Positions 27,202-36,978 of a stretch of 64,000 nt of DNA are shown one piece after another. The stretch lies in NCBI RefSeq assembly GCF_030696885.1, contig NZ_JAUYRI010000012.1, positions 1 to 64,000 on the forward strand. The letters are read 5' to 3'. The stretch comes from Thiobacillus sp. (GTDB taxonomy: Bacteria > Pseudomonadota > Gammaproteobacteria > Burkholderiales > Thiobacillaceae). The position numbers and the translations under genes are program-made. Every line of letters starts with the position of its first letter. The stretch's first letter is position 1. A model generated the notes under the pieces. That model was not told the origin of the DNA and did not search any database. It was given only the letters and a program-made list of their open reading frames with translations.

Positions 27202-30024
27202 TTACCCCGTATTGCGCATCCCAGCGGCAATCGCGTTGATCGAACGCTTCAGCGGGGTCAGCCAGGAGTCCTGCTCGGCTTCCCACACGCTGTCCGTGCG
27301 GTAACGCTTCAGCATCCGCACCTGGATATGGTTGATCGGATCGATGTAGGGACGCCGGCGTGAAATCGACAGTGCAAGGGCCTGGTTGTCTTCCAGCAGG
27401 TTTTCGATCTGCGCGACCTGCTTGACCCCGGACACGGTGAGCGCGTATTCCTCGGCGATCGCCCGATAGATGGTCATGGTGTTGGGATGGTCGCACAGCC
27501 GCGCATATTCCTCGGCAATTTCCATGTCGGCCTTGGTCAGCGCCATCTGCACGTTGGACAGCAGGCCGCGGAAGAACGGCCACTCGCGATACATCGCCTG
27601 CAGCTGCGCGAGACCATCCGGCTGGCCGTCGATGAAGCCCTTCAGCGCACTGCCGATGCCATACCAGGCCGGCAGCGTATGGCGCGACTGCGCCCAGCCG
27701 AACACCCACGGGATCGCGCGGATCGAGCCCAGCGAACGGTCGGCCTTCTTGCGGTGCGACGGCCGGCTGCCAATGTTGAGCAAACCGATCTCGGTGACCG
27801 GCGTGCTTTCGTAGAAATAATCGACGAAGCCCGGCGCGCCGATCAGCGCACGATAGGCCGTTTCGCCGGCTGCGGCAATGTCGCGCATCCAGTCGAGGTA
27901 GACCTGCGGGTAGTTGATTCCGCAGTTTGCCAGCACAGTGGCGCTGGCCTTCAAAAGGCCGGTGGCACCCATGCCGATTTCGTAGTTGGCGGTCTCGGGG
28001 TTGCTGTACTTGTAGTACAGCATCTCGCCCTGCTCGGTGAATTTGATCTCGCCGTTCACGGTGCCGGGGGGCTGCGACAGGATCGCCTCGTGGGTGGGAC
28101 CGCCGCCGCGCCCGACGGTGCCGCCGCGGCCATGGAACAGGCGGCATTCGACACCGTACTTCTGCGTCAGCGCGATGATCGAAAGCTGGGCCTGATAGAG
28201 ATTCCAGTTCGACGCCAGGATGCCGCCGTCCTTGCACGAGTCGGAATAGCCGAGCATGACTTCCTGGCGGTTGCCGTCGGCCGCCACCAGTGCGCGGTAG
28301 ACCTTGTTTGACAGCAGCTGATCGAGGATCGCCTGGCTGCGTTGCAGGTCCTCCACCGTCTCGAACAGCGGCGCCACCTGAATGCGGCAGAACCAGTCGC
28401 GTCCGTTATGGCCGCACAGGCCGACCAGGCGCGCCAGCAGCATGACTTCCATCACGTGCGAGGCGCTGTGCGTCATCGAGATCACATAGGCGCCGAAGAC
28501 TTCATCGCCGACCTCGGCCTGCAGCTTGGCCATGCGGCGGAATACCGCGAGCGCCTCGCGCGCCTCGTCGTCGAGCCGGGTGTCGTCGACGCCGATCGGA
28601 TCGATGTGGCCGATCCAGGCGGCCAGCCGCTGCAGCCGATCGGGTTCGCTTGCTGCCGGATAGTCGAAATCGGGATCAAGCTGCTGCAGCAGCGCCGTCA
28701 CCGTGCGCGTGTGCACGGTCGATTCCTGGCGGATGTCGAGCTGCAGCAGATGGAAGCCGAAGCTCTCGACCAGACGGATCAGCGCCTGCAGGTCCTGCCG
28801 GGCGACGATGCGGTCGCCATGGCTGATCAACGAATCGCGCAGCAGATAGAGGTCATCGAGGAATGCGGCGGCATTCTCGTAGGCCAGGTAGGGCACGAAG
28901 CTCGGCACGTCGGCCAGGCACTGGTGGACATAGGACAGGTTCGCCTCCAGCCGCGCCAGCATCATGGCCGCCATGCGGCGGTACGGCTCGCGGCTGTAGA
29001 TCTGCACCGCGGTGCCGCGGAACACCTGCTCGCCGAATTCGTCCTCGTATTGGCCGAGTCGCTCGAGAAAGGCCGCGGACGGCGTGCACCAGCCGCTGCT
29101 GTGGGTGAGCGTGCGGCGCAGGTCCAGCACGCGCGAACGGTACTCGTCGAGCGCCGCCTGCATTTGCGTGTGCACAGTCCACTCGGTGACGTCCGCCGTC
29201 ACGAACGGGTTGCCATCACGGTCGCCGCCGATCCAGGAGCCGAAGCGGATGAAACTCGGCACCTCGATCACGCCGATGCCGTCCGCATTGGCGCCGTAAT
29301 GCTTGCGGATCGCGCGCTCGAAATACTGATAGGCCTTGGGCACTGCCTCGAACAGGCTTTCCCGCACGTAATAGAGGCCGTTGCGCACCTCGTCGCGCAC
29401 TTCCAGTTTGGCGCTGCGTAATTCGTCGGTGCGCCACATCACCTGGATTTCGGCGGCCAGCTCCGCTTCCAGTTCGCGCTGGTCGCTGACGCCGAGGGTC
29501 GGGCTGTAGAGCTGGTCGCAGATCAGGAAAATCCGGCGCATGCCCTCCATCACCGCGCGGCGGCGCGCTTCGGTCGGGTGCGCGGTGAACACCGGTGCGT
29601 AATGCAGGCGATTGAGCATGCCCTGCAGGGCGCCCTGCGTCACACCCTGCGCCTTGAGCTCGCCCAGCGTGCGGTCGAACGAACCTTCCCACAAGGGCAT
29701 GCCGTGCGACAGCATGCGGCGGCGGTTGCGGTGGGCAAAGCTTTCCTCCGCCACGTTGACCAGCATGAAATAGCTGGAGAAGGCCCGCACCACCAGTTCC
29801 ACCTTGGCGGCGGGCATGGCGTCGATCATCGCCATCAGTTCGATGCGACGCTGCTGGTCTTCCTGCTGCTGCAGGTCGGCAAAGCCGCGCCGCAGGGTTT
29901 CCACCGCCTCGAACACGTCCTCGCCGGCAAACTGCAGCAGCACCTGGCCCAGCAGGGTGCCCAGCAGCTTGACCTGCGCGCGCAGATGATCGTCGGTCAG
30001 AAGCTTGGTTTCGGGTGCATTCAT
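27202..30024 (-). CDS. ppc: Phosphoenolpyruvate carboxylase
   Basis: 940 residues. It carboxylates PEP with bicarbonate to oxaloacetate, refilling the TCA cycle. The first active-site block is FTAHPTEARRR with His149; the second, HGRGGTVGRGGGPTHEAILS, carries the glycine-rich catalytic loop; the conserved end is MRNTG, whose C-terminal Gly is essential. The frame is open 200 bases further upstream, but the conserved N-terminus begins at 30024; no good ribosome binding site precedes it. A stand-alone metabolic gene with a small membrane-protein gene after it. Confidence 0.97.
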   Translation of the reverse strand: MNAPETKLLTDDHLRAQVKLLGTLLGQVLLQFAGEDVFEAVETLRRGFADLQQQEDQQRRIELMAMIDAMPAAKVELVVRAFSSYFMLVNVAEESFAHRNRRRMLSHGMPLWEGSFDRTLGELKAQGVTQGALQGMLNRLHYAPVFTAHPTEARRRAVMEGMRRIFLICDQLYSPTLGVSDQRELEAELAAEIQVMWRTDELRSAKLEVRDEVRNGLYYVRESLFEAVPKAYQYFERAIRKHYGANADGIGVIEVPSFIRFGSWIGGDRDGNPFVTADVTEWTVHTQMQAALDEYRSRVLDLRRTLTHSSGWCTPSAAFLERLGQYEDEFGEQVFRGTAVQIYSREPYRRMAAMMLARLEANLSYVHQCLADVPSFVPYLAYENAAAFLDDLYLLRDSLISHGDRIVARQDLQALIRLVESFGFHLLQLDIRQESTVHTRTVTALLQQLDPDFDYPAASEPDRLQRLAAWIGHIDPIGVDDTRLDDEAREALAVFRRMAKLQAEVGDEVFGAYVISMTHSASHVMEVMLLARLVGLCGHNGRDWFCRIQVAPLFETVEDLQRSQAILDQLLSNKVYRALVAADGNRQEVMLGYSDSCKDGGILASNWNLYQAQLSIIALTQKYGVECRLFHGRGGTVGRGGGPTHEAILSQPPGTVNGEIKFTEQGEMLYYKYSNPETANYEIGMGATGLLKASATVLANCGINYPQVYLDWMRDIAAAGETAYRALIGAPGFVDYFYESTPVTEIGLLNIGSRPSHRKKADRSLGSIRAIPWVFGWAQSRHTLPAWYGIGSALKGFIDGQPDGLAQLQAMYREWPFFRGLLSNVQMALTKADMEIAEEYARLCDHPNTMTIYRAIAEEYALTVSGVKQVAQIENLLEDNQALALSISRRRPYIDPINHIQVRMLKRYRTDSVWEAEQDSWLTPLKRSINAIAAGMRNTG

Positions 30025-30149
30025 GGCAAACAAAAAAGGGCGCCCGACACAGCGGGGTTCAATGCGGCAAAGCGGGCTATTTTCGCATAGACGACCCTGA
30101 TCACCCAACGCCCCCGGCAACCGTGTCGCAGGGCGCTCAGGCAGCGTGG

Positions 30150-33100
30150 CTAGCCGACCGCGCGCCGCGCGTTGCGGAACATCCGCAGCCACGGCGCCGC
30201 ACCCGTCATGCCGTCCGGCCGCCACGACAGTTGGGCGGTGCGAAACACGCGTTCAGGGTGCGGCATCAGGATGCTGAAGCGGCCATCTGCCGTGGTAAAG
30301 CCAGTCAGCCCGCCGGGCGAGCCGTTGGGGTTCATCGGATAGGTTTCGGCTGGCGCGCCGCGATGGTCGAGGTAACGCAAGGTGGCCAGCGCCTGCCCGG
30401 CGTGCGTCGGCTCGCGGAATTCCACCCGGCCCTCGCCGTGCGACACCACGACCGGCATCACCGAACCCGCCATGCCGGCGAAGAACAACGACGGCGACTC
30501 AAGCACCTCGACCTGGGCGAAACGCGCCTCGAACTGCTCCGACAGGTTGCGCTCGAAGCGCGGCCACGCCGCGGCACCCGGGATCAGGTCGTGCAACTGG
30601 CTCATCATCTGGCAGCCGTTGCAGACACCCAGCGCGAACGTGTCGGCACGCTGGAAGAAGGCAAAAAATGCATCCCGCGCGCGCGGGTTGAACAGGATCG
30701 ACTTGGCCCAGCCGCCGCCCGCGCCCAGCACGTCGCCATAGCTGAAGCCGCCGCATGCGGCGAGTCCGGCGAAGTCGGCCAGGCTGACCCGGCCTGACAG
30801 GATGTCGCTCATGTGCACGTCGACCGCCGCGAATCCTGCCGCGTCGAACGCGGCGGCCATCTCGACCTGGCCGTTGACGCCCTGTTCGCGCAGCACCGCG
30901 ACGCGCGGACGCTTGCCGGTCGCGATGAAGGGCGCGGCGATGTCGTCGTTGGCATCGAAGCCGAGCGCATAGCGCAGGCCGGGATCACCGGCATCGGCGT
31001 GGGTTGCGTATTCCTGTTCGGCGCACACCGGGTTGTCGCGCAGCTTTGTCATTTCGTAGCTGGTGCGTGCCCACGCGCCTTGCAGCTCGGTGCGTGCCTC
31101 GTCGAGAATCAGCCGTTCGCGGCGCAGCACGCGCACGCGATCGCTCGCCAGCGGCTGGCCGACGATGAAGAATTCGCCGCGCAGGCCGGCGTCGAAGAAG
31201 GCGTGCATCACGGCCTGGGTATCGGCACGGCGGACCTGCAGCAGCGCGCCGGCCTCCTCGCTGAACAGCACATTGAAGATACGCTCCGAATAGCCGCGCG
31301 GATCGCGCATGTCCGGTTCGGGCAGGCCTTCGTCCTCGGCATCAAGGCGGATTTTCTCCGAGCACAGTTCGTCGACGTCGATCTCCACCCCGCAATGGCC
31401 GGCGAAGGCCATTTCGCACAGGGCGGCGAACAGGCCGCCGTCGGAGCGGTCGTGATAGGCCAGGAGCGTGCCCGCCGCATTGAGCGCCTGCACTGTGTCG
31501 AAGAAGGCCTTGAGCGCGTCGGCCAGCGGTGCGTCCGGGCACTGGTCGCCCACCTGCTTGAAGGCCTGCGCAAAGCTCGATGCGCCAAGGCGGTTCTTGC
31601 CGCGTCCGAGGTCGATCAGGATGAGGTCGGTGTCGCCGGCGTCGGTGCGCAGTTGTGGCGTCAGGTGCCGCGCTGCGTCCGGGGTGGTGGCAAAGGCCGA
31701 AATCACCAGCGAGATCGGCGAGGTCACCGCCTTCTTCTCGCCGCCGTCCTGCCACACGGTCTTCATGCTCATCGAATCCTTGCCGACCGGGATCGAGATG
31801 CCCAGCGCCTGACAGTAGTTCGAGACCGCCGCGACGGTATCGAACAGCGCGGCGTCCTCGCCCGGGTGGCCGGCCGGCGCCATCCAGTTGGCCGACAGCT
31901 TGACCTGGCCCAGGCCGTCCACGCGCGCGGCGGCGAGGTTGGTGACAGCCTCGACGATCGCCATGCGGCCCGAGGCTGGCGCATTGATCAGCGCCAGCGG
32001 CGCTTTCTCGCCAATGGAAAATACCTCGCCTTCGGTGGTCTGGTAGCTGGCCAGCGTGATCGCGCAATCGGCCACCGGCACCTGCCACGGCCCCACGCAC
32101 TGGTCGCGCGCGGTCAAACCGCCGACCGAGCGATCGCCGATGGAAATCAAGAACATCTTCGACGCCACGCCGGGCATCGCCAGCACGCGATAGACCGCGT
32201 CCCTGAGCTCGATGCCGTCGAGAATCAGCGGCGCCGGCAGGTTCTGCTGATGCACGACGTCGCGCGTCATCTTGGGCGGTTTGCCGAGGATGACGTCGAG
32301 ACTAACGTCGACCGGCGCATTCTGGAAATGGCTGTCGGTCACCAGCAGGTGGTTTTCTTCGGTGGCCTCGCCCAGCACCGCGAACGGGCAGCGCTCGCGT
32401 TCGCAGATCGCACGGAATTCGTCGAGGCGACCCGGCGGAATCGCCAGCACGTAGCGCTCCTGCGCCTCGTTGCACCAGATTTCGCGCGGCGACATGCCGG
32501 ACTCTTCCGACGGCGCGGCGCGCAGCTCGAAGCGCCCGCCTTTGCCGCCACCGTGGACCAGCTCGGGCAGCGCGTTGGACAGGCCACCGGCGCCGACGTC
32601 GTGGATCGAAAGAATCGGGTTGTTGTCGCCGAGTTGCCAGCAGCGGTCGATGACTTCCTGCGCGCGTCGCTCCATTTCCGGGTTGCCGCGCTGCACCGAA
32701 TCGAAATCGAGGTCGGCCGCGTTGGCGCCGGTATCCATCGACGATGCGGCGCCGCCGCCTAGCCCGATCAGCATGCCGGGGCCGCCGAGCTGGATCAGCA
32801 GCGTGCCGGTGGGCAGCATTTTCTTGTCGACGTGATCGGCGCGAATGCTGCCGACGCCGCCCGCCAGCATGATCGGCTTGTGGTAGCCGCGGCGCTGCCC
32901 GGCGACGGTCTCTTCAAAGGTGCGGAAATAGCCCGCCAGGTTGGGACGGCCAAATTCGTTGTTGAACGCGGCAGCGCCGATCGGACCTTCGAGCATGATC
33001 GCGAGCGGAGTGACGATGCGCTCGGGCTTGCCGTAGGCAGCGGTTTCCCACGGCTGCTCGAAGCCGGGGATATTGAGGTTGGACACCGAGAAGCCGGCGA

Positions 33101-34103
33101 GGCCGGCCTTGGGCTTGGAGCCGATGCCGGTTGCGCCCTCGTCGCGGATTTCGCCGCCGCTGCCGGTGGCAGCGCCGGGGAAGGGCGAGATCGCCGTCGG
33201 GTGGTTGTGCGTCTCCACCTTCATCAGCACGTGAGTCAGTTCATTGTGATAGCCGTAACTGCCGTCGGCGCGCGGGTAGAAGCGGTCGATGGTCGCGCCC
33301 TCGATCACCGAGGAGTTGTCCGAATACGCCACCACGGTGCCTGCGGGATGCGCGGCGTGGGTGTCGCGGATCATGCCGAACAGCGACTTCGCCTGCGCCG
33401 CGCCGTCGATCACCCAGCTGGCGTTGAAGATCTTGTGGCGACAGTGCTCGGAGTTGGCCTGCGCAAACATCATCAGCTCGACGTCGGTGGGATTGCGGCC
33501 GATGCGGGTGAAGTTGTCGACCAGATACTCGACCTCGTCGTCCGACAGCGCCAGGCCCAGGCTCTTGTTGGCGGCCTCCAGCGCAGTGCGGCCGCCGCCC
33601 AGCACGTCGACCGATGCCAACTCGCGCGGCGGCACGTGGCGGAACAGCTGCTCGACGTCGGCCAGCGTCATCACCGCCTCGGTCATGCGGTCATGCAGCA
33701 GCGGCAGCAGGCGCGCCTGCGCCTCGGCCGACAGGGCCTGGCCGGCGGCATCCAGCACATGGAAGGCCACGCCGCGCTCGATTCGATGAAAGCCGGTGAG
33801 CCCGCAGTTTTTCAGAATGTCGGTGGCTTTCGACGACCACGGCGAGAGGGTGCCGGGACGCGGCGTGACCAGGATCAGCGGATCGTCCGCGGTCGGCGCC
33901 TCGGCCGGCGTTCCGTAATCGAGCGCCTGTTCGACCAGCCGCATCTGCGCGGCGTCGAGCGCACCGTCGACTTCCAGAAAATGCCAGTGGCGCGCCGCCA
34001 GCGTACTCAGACTCAAGCCCTGCTGCGCGGCCTCGCGGCGGATTTTATCGAGTCGGAAGGGCGACAGCGCGGCGGCGCCGGGAAGGGAAACAATGGCAGA
34101 CAT
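30150..34103 (-). CDS. purL: Phosphoribosylformylglycinamidine synthase (large, single-chain)
   Basis: 1317 residues, the size of the single-chain PurL of beta- and gammaproteobacteria. It makes formylglycinamidine ribonucleotide from FGAR, ATP and glutamine, the fourth step of purine synthesis. The N-terminal PurS-like part, two AIRS-related synthetase halves ([20 protein letters not shown] and [13 protein letters not shown] in the first) and a C-terminal glutamine amidotransferase are all present; its nucleophile is the Cys in GVCNGCQM (about residue 1160) and the His/Glu pair is in MPHPERVFR. ppc lies downstream but far enough away to be separate. Confidence 0.97.
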   Translation of the reverse strand: MSAIVSLPGAAALSPFRLDKIRREAAQQGLSLSTLAARHWHFLEVDGALDAAQMRLVEQALDYGTPAEAPTADDPLILVTPRPGTLSPWSSKATDILKNCGLTGFHRIERGVAFHVLDAAGQALSAEAQARLLPLLHDRMTEAVMTLADVEQLFRHVPPRELASVDVLGGGRTALEAANKSLGLALSDDEVEYLVDNFTRIGRNPTDVELMMFAQANSEHCRHKIFNASWVIDGAAQAKSLFGMIRDTHAAHPAGTVVAYSDNSSVIEGATIDRFYPRADGSYGYHNELTHVLMKVETHNHPTAISPFPGAATGSGGEIRDEGATGIGSKPKAGLAGFSVSNLNIPGFEQPWETAAYGKPERIVTPLAIMLEGPIGAAAFNNEFGRPNLAGYFRTFEETVAGQRRGYHKPIMLAGGVGSIRADHVDKKMLPTGTLLIQLGGPGMLIGLGGGAASSMDTGANAADLDFDSVQRGNPEMERRAQEVIDRCWQLGDNNPILSIHDVGAGGLSNALPELVHGGGKGGRFELRAAPSEESGMSPREIWCNEAQERYVLAIPPGRLDEFRAICERERCPFAVLGEATEENHLLVTDSHFQNAPVDVSLDVILGKPPKMTRDVVHQQNLPAPLILDGIELRDAVYRVLAMPGVASKMFLISIGDRSVGGLTARDQCVGPWQVPVADCAITLASYQTTEGEVFSIGEKAPLALINAPASGRMAIVEAVTNLAAARVDGLGQVKLSANWMAPAGHPGEDAALFDTVAAVSNYCQALGISIPVGKDSMSMKTVWQDGGEKKAVTSPISLVISAFATTPDAARHLTPQLRTDAGDTDLILIDLGRGKNRLGASSFAQAFKQVGDQCPDAPLADALKAFFDTVQALNAAGTLLAYHDRSDGGLFAALCEMAFAGHCGVEIDVDELCSEKIRLDAEDEGLPEPDMRDPRGYSERIFNVLFSEEAGALLQVRRADTQAVMHAFFDAGLRGEFFIVGQPLASDRVRVLRRERLILDEARTELQGAWARTSYEMTKLRDNPVCAEQEYATHADAGDPGLRYALGFDANDDIAAPFIATGKRPRVAVLREQGVNGQVEMAAAFDAAGFAAVDVHMSDILSGRVSLADFAGLAACGGFSYGDVLGAGGGWAKSILFNPRARDAFFAFFQRADTFALGVCNGCQMMSQLHDLIPGAAAWPRFERNLSEQFEARFAQVEVLESPSLFFAGMAGSVMPVVVSHGEGRVEFREPTHAGQALATLRYLDHRGAPAETYPMNPNGSPGGLTGFTTADGRFSILMPHPERVFRTAQLSWRPDGMTGAAPWLRMFRNARRAVG

Positions 34104-34163
34104 GTGCGTCTTTGCGAACGGGCAAAGGCGCTATTTTAGCCGATCGGGGCGGCGCCAGCCGGG

Positions 34164-34373
34164 CTATCGGGTGCGTCTTGCAGCCTGTTTGCGCCAGGCT
34201 TCCAGGCAGTCGAGACCGCAGAAATGGTGGACATAATCCTGCGTGTCGCTGAGCCGGACGGCGTCGGCGGGGATTTCCTTCAGACAGACGGCACAGCTGA
34301 CCACGGTGCACGCGTCCTCGTCGGCACACTGGGCCACTTTCGCGCCCGCCGGATTGCGATGCGAGGTATCCAT
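34164..34373 (-). CDS. DUF3330 family small Cys-rich protein (69 aa)
   Basis: 69 residues. Four central Cys in two pairs (CAVCLKEIPADAVR and HHFCGLDCLEAW) form a likely zinc-binding treble-clef or ribbon, a layout I associate with the DUF3330 family; an additional Cys pair occurs near the N-terminus (QCADEDACTVVSC). The ATG at 34373 follows GAGGTGACCCCG and is chosen over the GTG three codons earlier. It lies upstream of purL on the same strand with a 60-base gap. Function unknown; proteins like this are often found with metal-resistance or periplasmic genes, but that context is absent. Confidence 0.7.
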   Translation of the reverse strand: MDTSHRNPAGAKVAQCADEDACTVVSCAVCLKEIPADAVRLSDTQDYVHHFCGLDCLEAWRKQAARRTR

Positions 34374-34450
34374 CGGGGTCACCTCATGATACGAAGTGTT
34401 TCAGTGTAGACCGCACGGCCGGCGGCGCAAACCGGCCGGGACGACGCGCC

Positions 34451-35248
34451 TCAGTAGCCGGCTTCGGTCATCGCCTGCTTGATGGTCTGGTAATCCGCCG
34501 CCTTGTCGATCACGAAGCCGGTGACCTTGCTGTGGATGGTCTGCTGCAACTGCTGAATGGCGGCAGGGCTGAGGGCCACGGCGGCCGCACCCAGCCGGCC
34601 GCGCTCGGCCTCGCTCAGGCGGTTGCTTGCCATCAGCGTGAAGTCGGGCGTGGTCGGCAACGGGTGCCAGATTTCATAATCACCCTTTGCCACCAGTTCG
34701 TCGGCAGCCTTGCTGCGCAGGCTACCGGCCTGTGCATAGTCGCGCTGCATCGACAGGACCACATCCTCCTGCGTCTTGAAGTTGTAGAGTTTCACCTTGT
34801 CGATCTTGTTGCGCGTGAGCGTATGGCGCGCCATCACGTCGAGCCAGGATTCCTTCTCGGTCAGGGCCACGGCGGTCACGGTCGCGCCCTTGCGGCGGAC
34901 CAGCACGCCGGTCGCCTGGTCACGCACGCGCGCGATGGGTGAATAATCGTGGTCGAGTACGGCAACCGCCACCGACGGCGGCACGAAATACAGATCCAAG
35001 CGCCCGCTTTTCAGCGAGCCCATGACACTGCGGATACTGCGGAAAAGCGTGAGCTTGGGCTTGCCGCCCAGGGACGTGGCCAGCGCCTGGCCAAATGGCA
35101 TCGCATAGGCGCGAAAATCACCCATCACGATATCGGCCTTGCCGGTGCCGGGGTAGATCCCAATGCTCAAATCGCGCGGTGCCGCGTGGGCCACCAGCGG
35201 CAGTGCGGGCAATGCCATCAGCCCCGCCAGAAAACGCCTTCTCTGCAT
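34451..35248 (-). CDS. PhnD-like phosphate/phosphonate ABC transporter binding protein
   Basis: 265 residues. The N-terminus MQRRRFLAGLMALPALPLVAHA is a signal peptide, with a twin-arginine look (RRRFL). The mature protein begins SIGIYPGTGKADIV and has the PhnD-family features of a two-lobe periplasmic binding protein (FVPPSVAVAVLDHDYSPIAR). No ABC permease or ATPase gene is adjacent, so the partner is elsewhere or the protein serves as an orphan sensor. The ATG at 35248 is five bases after GGAGG; the ATG 21 bases upstream overlaps that site. Confidence 0.78.
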   Translation of the reverse strand: MQRRRFLAGLMALPALPLVAHAAPRDLSIGIYPGTGKADIVMGDFRAYAMPFGQALATSLGGKPKLTLFRSIRSVMGSLKSGRLDLYFVPPSVAVAVLDHDYSPIARVRDQATGVLVRRKGATVTAVALTEKESWLDVMARHTLTRNKIDKVKLYNFKTQEDVVLSMQRDYAQAGSLRSKAADELVAKGDYEIWHPLPTTPDFTLMASNRLSEAERGRLGAAAVALSPAAIQQLQQTIHSKVTGFVIDKAADYQTIKQAMTEAGY

Positions 35249-35431
35249 GTCATCCTCCAGATTATCCATTTATGAAGCCAGCCGTTCGATAACGGTCGCG
35301 GGGTCGGCATTCTGAATACCCGGACGTACTGGTCAATTCAAACCAGCGCGGCGCCAGACCGCCCCATTGCGGCAATCTGCGGATTAAGATGACGCTGTCC
35401 CCGGCCACGCCCGCGCTGAAAGGCTTCCCCG

Positions 35432-36898
35432 ATGGCAGCACCCGAACACCCGCCGCGCCCCGACCCTTACGTGCCGAATCCGGTGCCGCTGGCCGAACTC
35501 GTTTCGCCGCCGCTGTTTCGGGCGGCCGACATTAGGGTCATCGAGGCATACTGGCAGGCAGCCCATCCCGAAACGGCGCTGATGGCGCGGGCCGCTGCCG
35601 CCACGGCCGCCTGGGCCGGCGCGCTGGCCCGCGACACGGGCGAACCGGTGCTGGTTCTGGCTGGCCCGGGCAACAACGGCGGGGATGCACTCCTGGCCGC
35701 CTGCCGGCTGGCGCAACGCGGCAGCCGCGTCATCGTCGTCAGCGAGGCCGACCCCGCCCGCCTGCCGGCGGATGCCGCGCGTGCCTGGCATGAATGGCAC
35801 GCGCGGGGCGGCATCGTGCACCCCGACCTGCCGCCGGCGCAGCGCTACAGCCTCGTCATCGACGGCCTTTTCGGCGTGGGCCTGCAGCGCGACCTCAGCG
35901 AGGCGCCCGCGCGCTGGATCGACCAGGTCAACTCGATGGATTGCCCGAAGCTGGCACTCGACGTGCCGAGCGGGCTCGACGCCGACAGCGGGCGGATACG
36001 CGGCCGCGCGCTGCGCGCCGATTACACGCTCAGCTTCCTCGGCCTGAAGCCCGGCCTCCTCACCGCCGACGGTCCCGACTGCGTGGGCGAACTCCGGCTC
36101 GACACCCTCGGCATCGATCCGTCCAGCCTGCCCGCCACCCCCGGCATCGCGCTGACGCACCTGGAATCGCGCCACCGCCTGCCGCCGCGCGTACGCAACA
36201 GCCACAAGGGCCTGTATGGCCATCTCGGCATCATCGGCGGCGCACCCGGCCTGGTCGGTGCCTGCCTGATTGCCGGCCGCGCCGCCCTGCAGCAGGGCGC
36301 GGGCAGCGTCACTCTGGGCGTGCTGGACGCGCGCATTGCGGTCGACTATGGCGAGCCGCGCCTGATGTTCGCCACCCCCGAGGCACTGGTCGATGCGAGG
36401 CTGGATGTGCTGGCCATCGGCCCTGGGCTGGGGTTGGACGCGCGCGCGCATGCGCTCTTGGACACCGCGCTCGCCGCACCCTGCCCGCTGCTGCTGGATG
36501 CCGACGCGCTGACCCTGTTGGCGAGCGATCCGGCACTGGCCGAGCGTACGGCCCAGCGCAGCGCCCCTACCGTTCTGACGCCGCATCCCGGCGAGGCCGC
36601 ACGCCTGCTCGGCATTCTGCCCGGCGACGTTCAGCGGGGCCGCATCGAGGCGGCGCAGCACCTGAGCGCACGTTACCGCGCGCACGTCGCGCTCAAGGGT
36701 GCCGGCACCGTGATTGCCCACCCCGACGGCCGCTACGCGATTAACACCCGCGGCGGGCCCTGGCTCGCCCAGGCCGGCGCCGGCGACCGCCTCACCGGCA
36801 TGGTCGCCGCCCTGCAGGGACAGGGCATGGCGGCCGGCGACGCCCTCGAAGCCGCCTGCTGGTTGCATGGCAGCGCCGCCGGAAACTGTATGGATTAA
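35432..36898 (+). CDS. nnr: Bifunctional NAD(P)HX epimerase/dehydratase
   Basis: 488 residues. It repairs hydrated NADH and NADPH: the N-terminal YjeF_N domain (about 30-225; LAGPGNNGGDAL, DVPSGLDADSG) is the epimerase and the C-terminal kinase-like domain (about 240-485; HKGLYGHLGIIGGAPG, LTPHPGEAARLLG, AGAGDRLTGM) the ADP-dependent dehydratase. The dehydratase signature is intact except for AGAGDRLTG in place of the usual GTGDVL.G. The C-terminus stops at WLHGSAAGNCMD, about 25-30 residues before such proteins usually end, suggesting a recent truncation. A single gene, divergent from the PhnD-like gene. Confidence 0.9.
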   Translation: MAAPEHPPRPDPYVPNPVPLAELVSPPLFRAADIRVIEAYWQAAHPETALMARAAAATAAWAGALARDTGEPVLVLAGPGNNGGDALLAACRLAQRGSRVIVVSEADPARLPADAARAWHEWHARGGIVHPDLPPAQRYSLVIDGLFGVGLQRDLSEAPARWIDQVNSMDCPKLALDVPSGLDADSGRIRGRALRADYTLSFLGLKPGLLTADGPDCVGELRLDTLGIDPSSLPATPGIALTHLESRHRLPPRVRNSHKGLYGHLGIIGGAPGLVGACLIAGRAALQQGAGSVTLGVLDARIAVDYGEPRLMFATPEALVDARLDVLAIGPGLGLDARAHALLDTALAAPCPLLLDADALTLLASDPALAERTAQRSAPTVLTPHPGEAARLLGILPGDVQRGRIEAAQHLSARYRAHVALKGAGTVIAHPDGRYAINTRGGPWLAQAGAGDRLTGMVAALQGQGMAAGDALEAACWLHGSAAGNCMD

Positions 36899-36978
36899 AG
36901 AACGAAGCTGATTTACCGATAAAAAGATTTTATGGCAGTGCCTGGCAACAACTCAACAAGCGGAGAACGACAGGCAGC

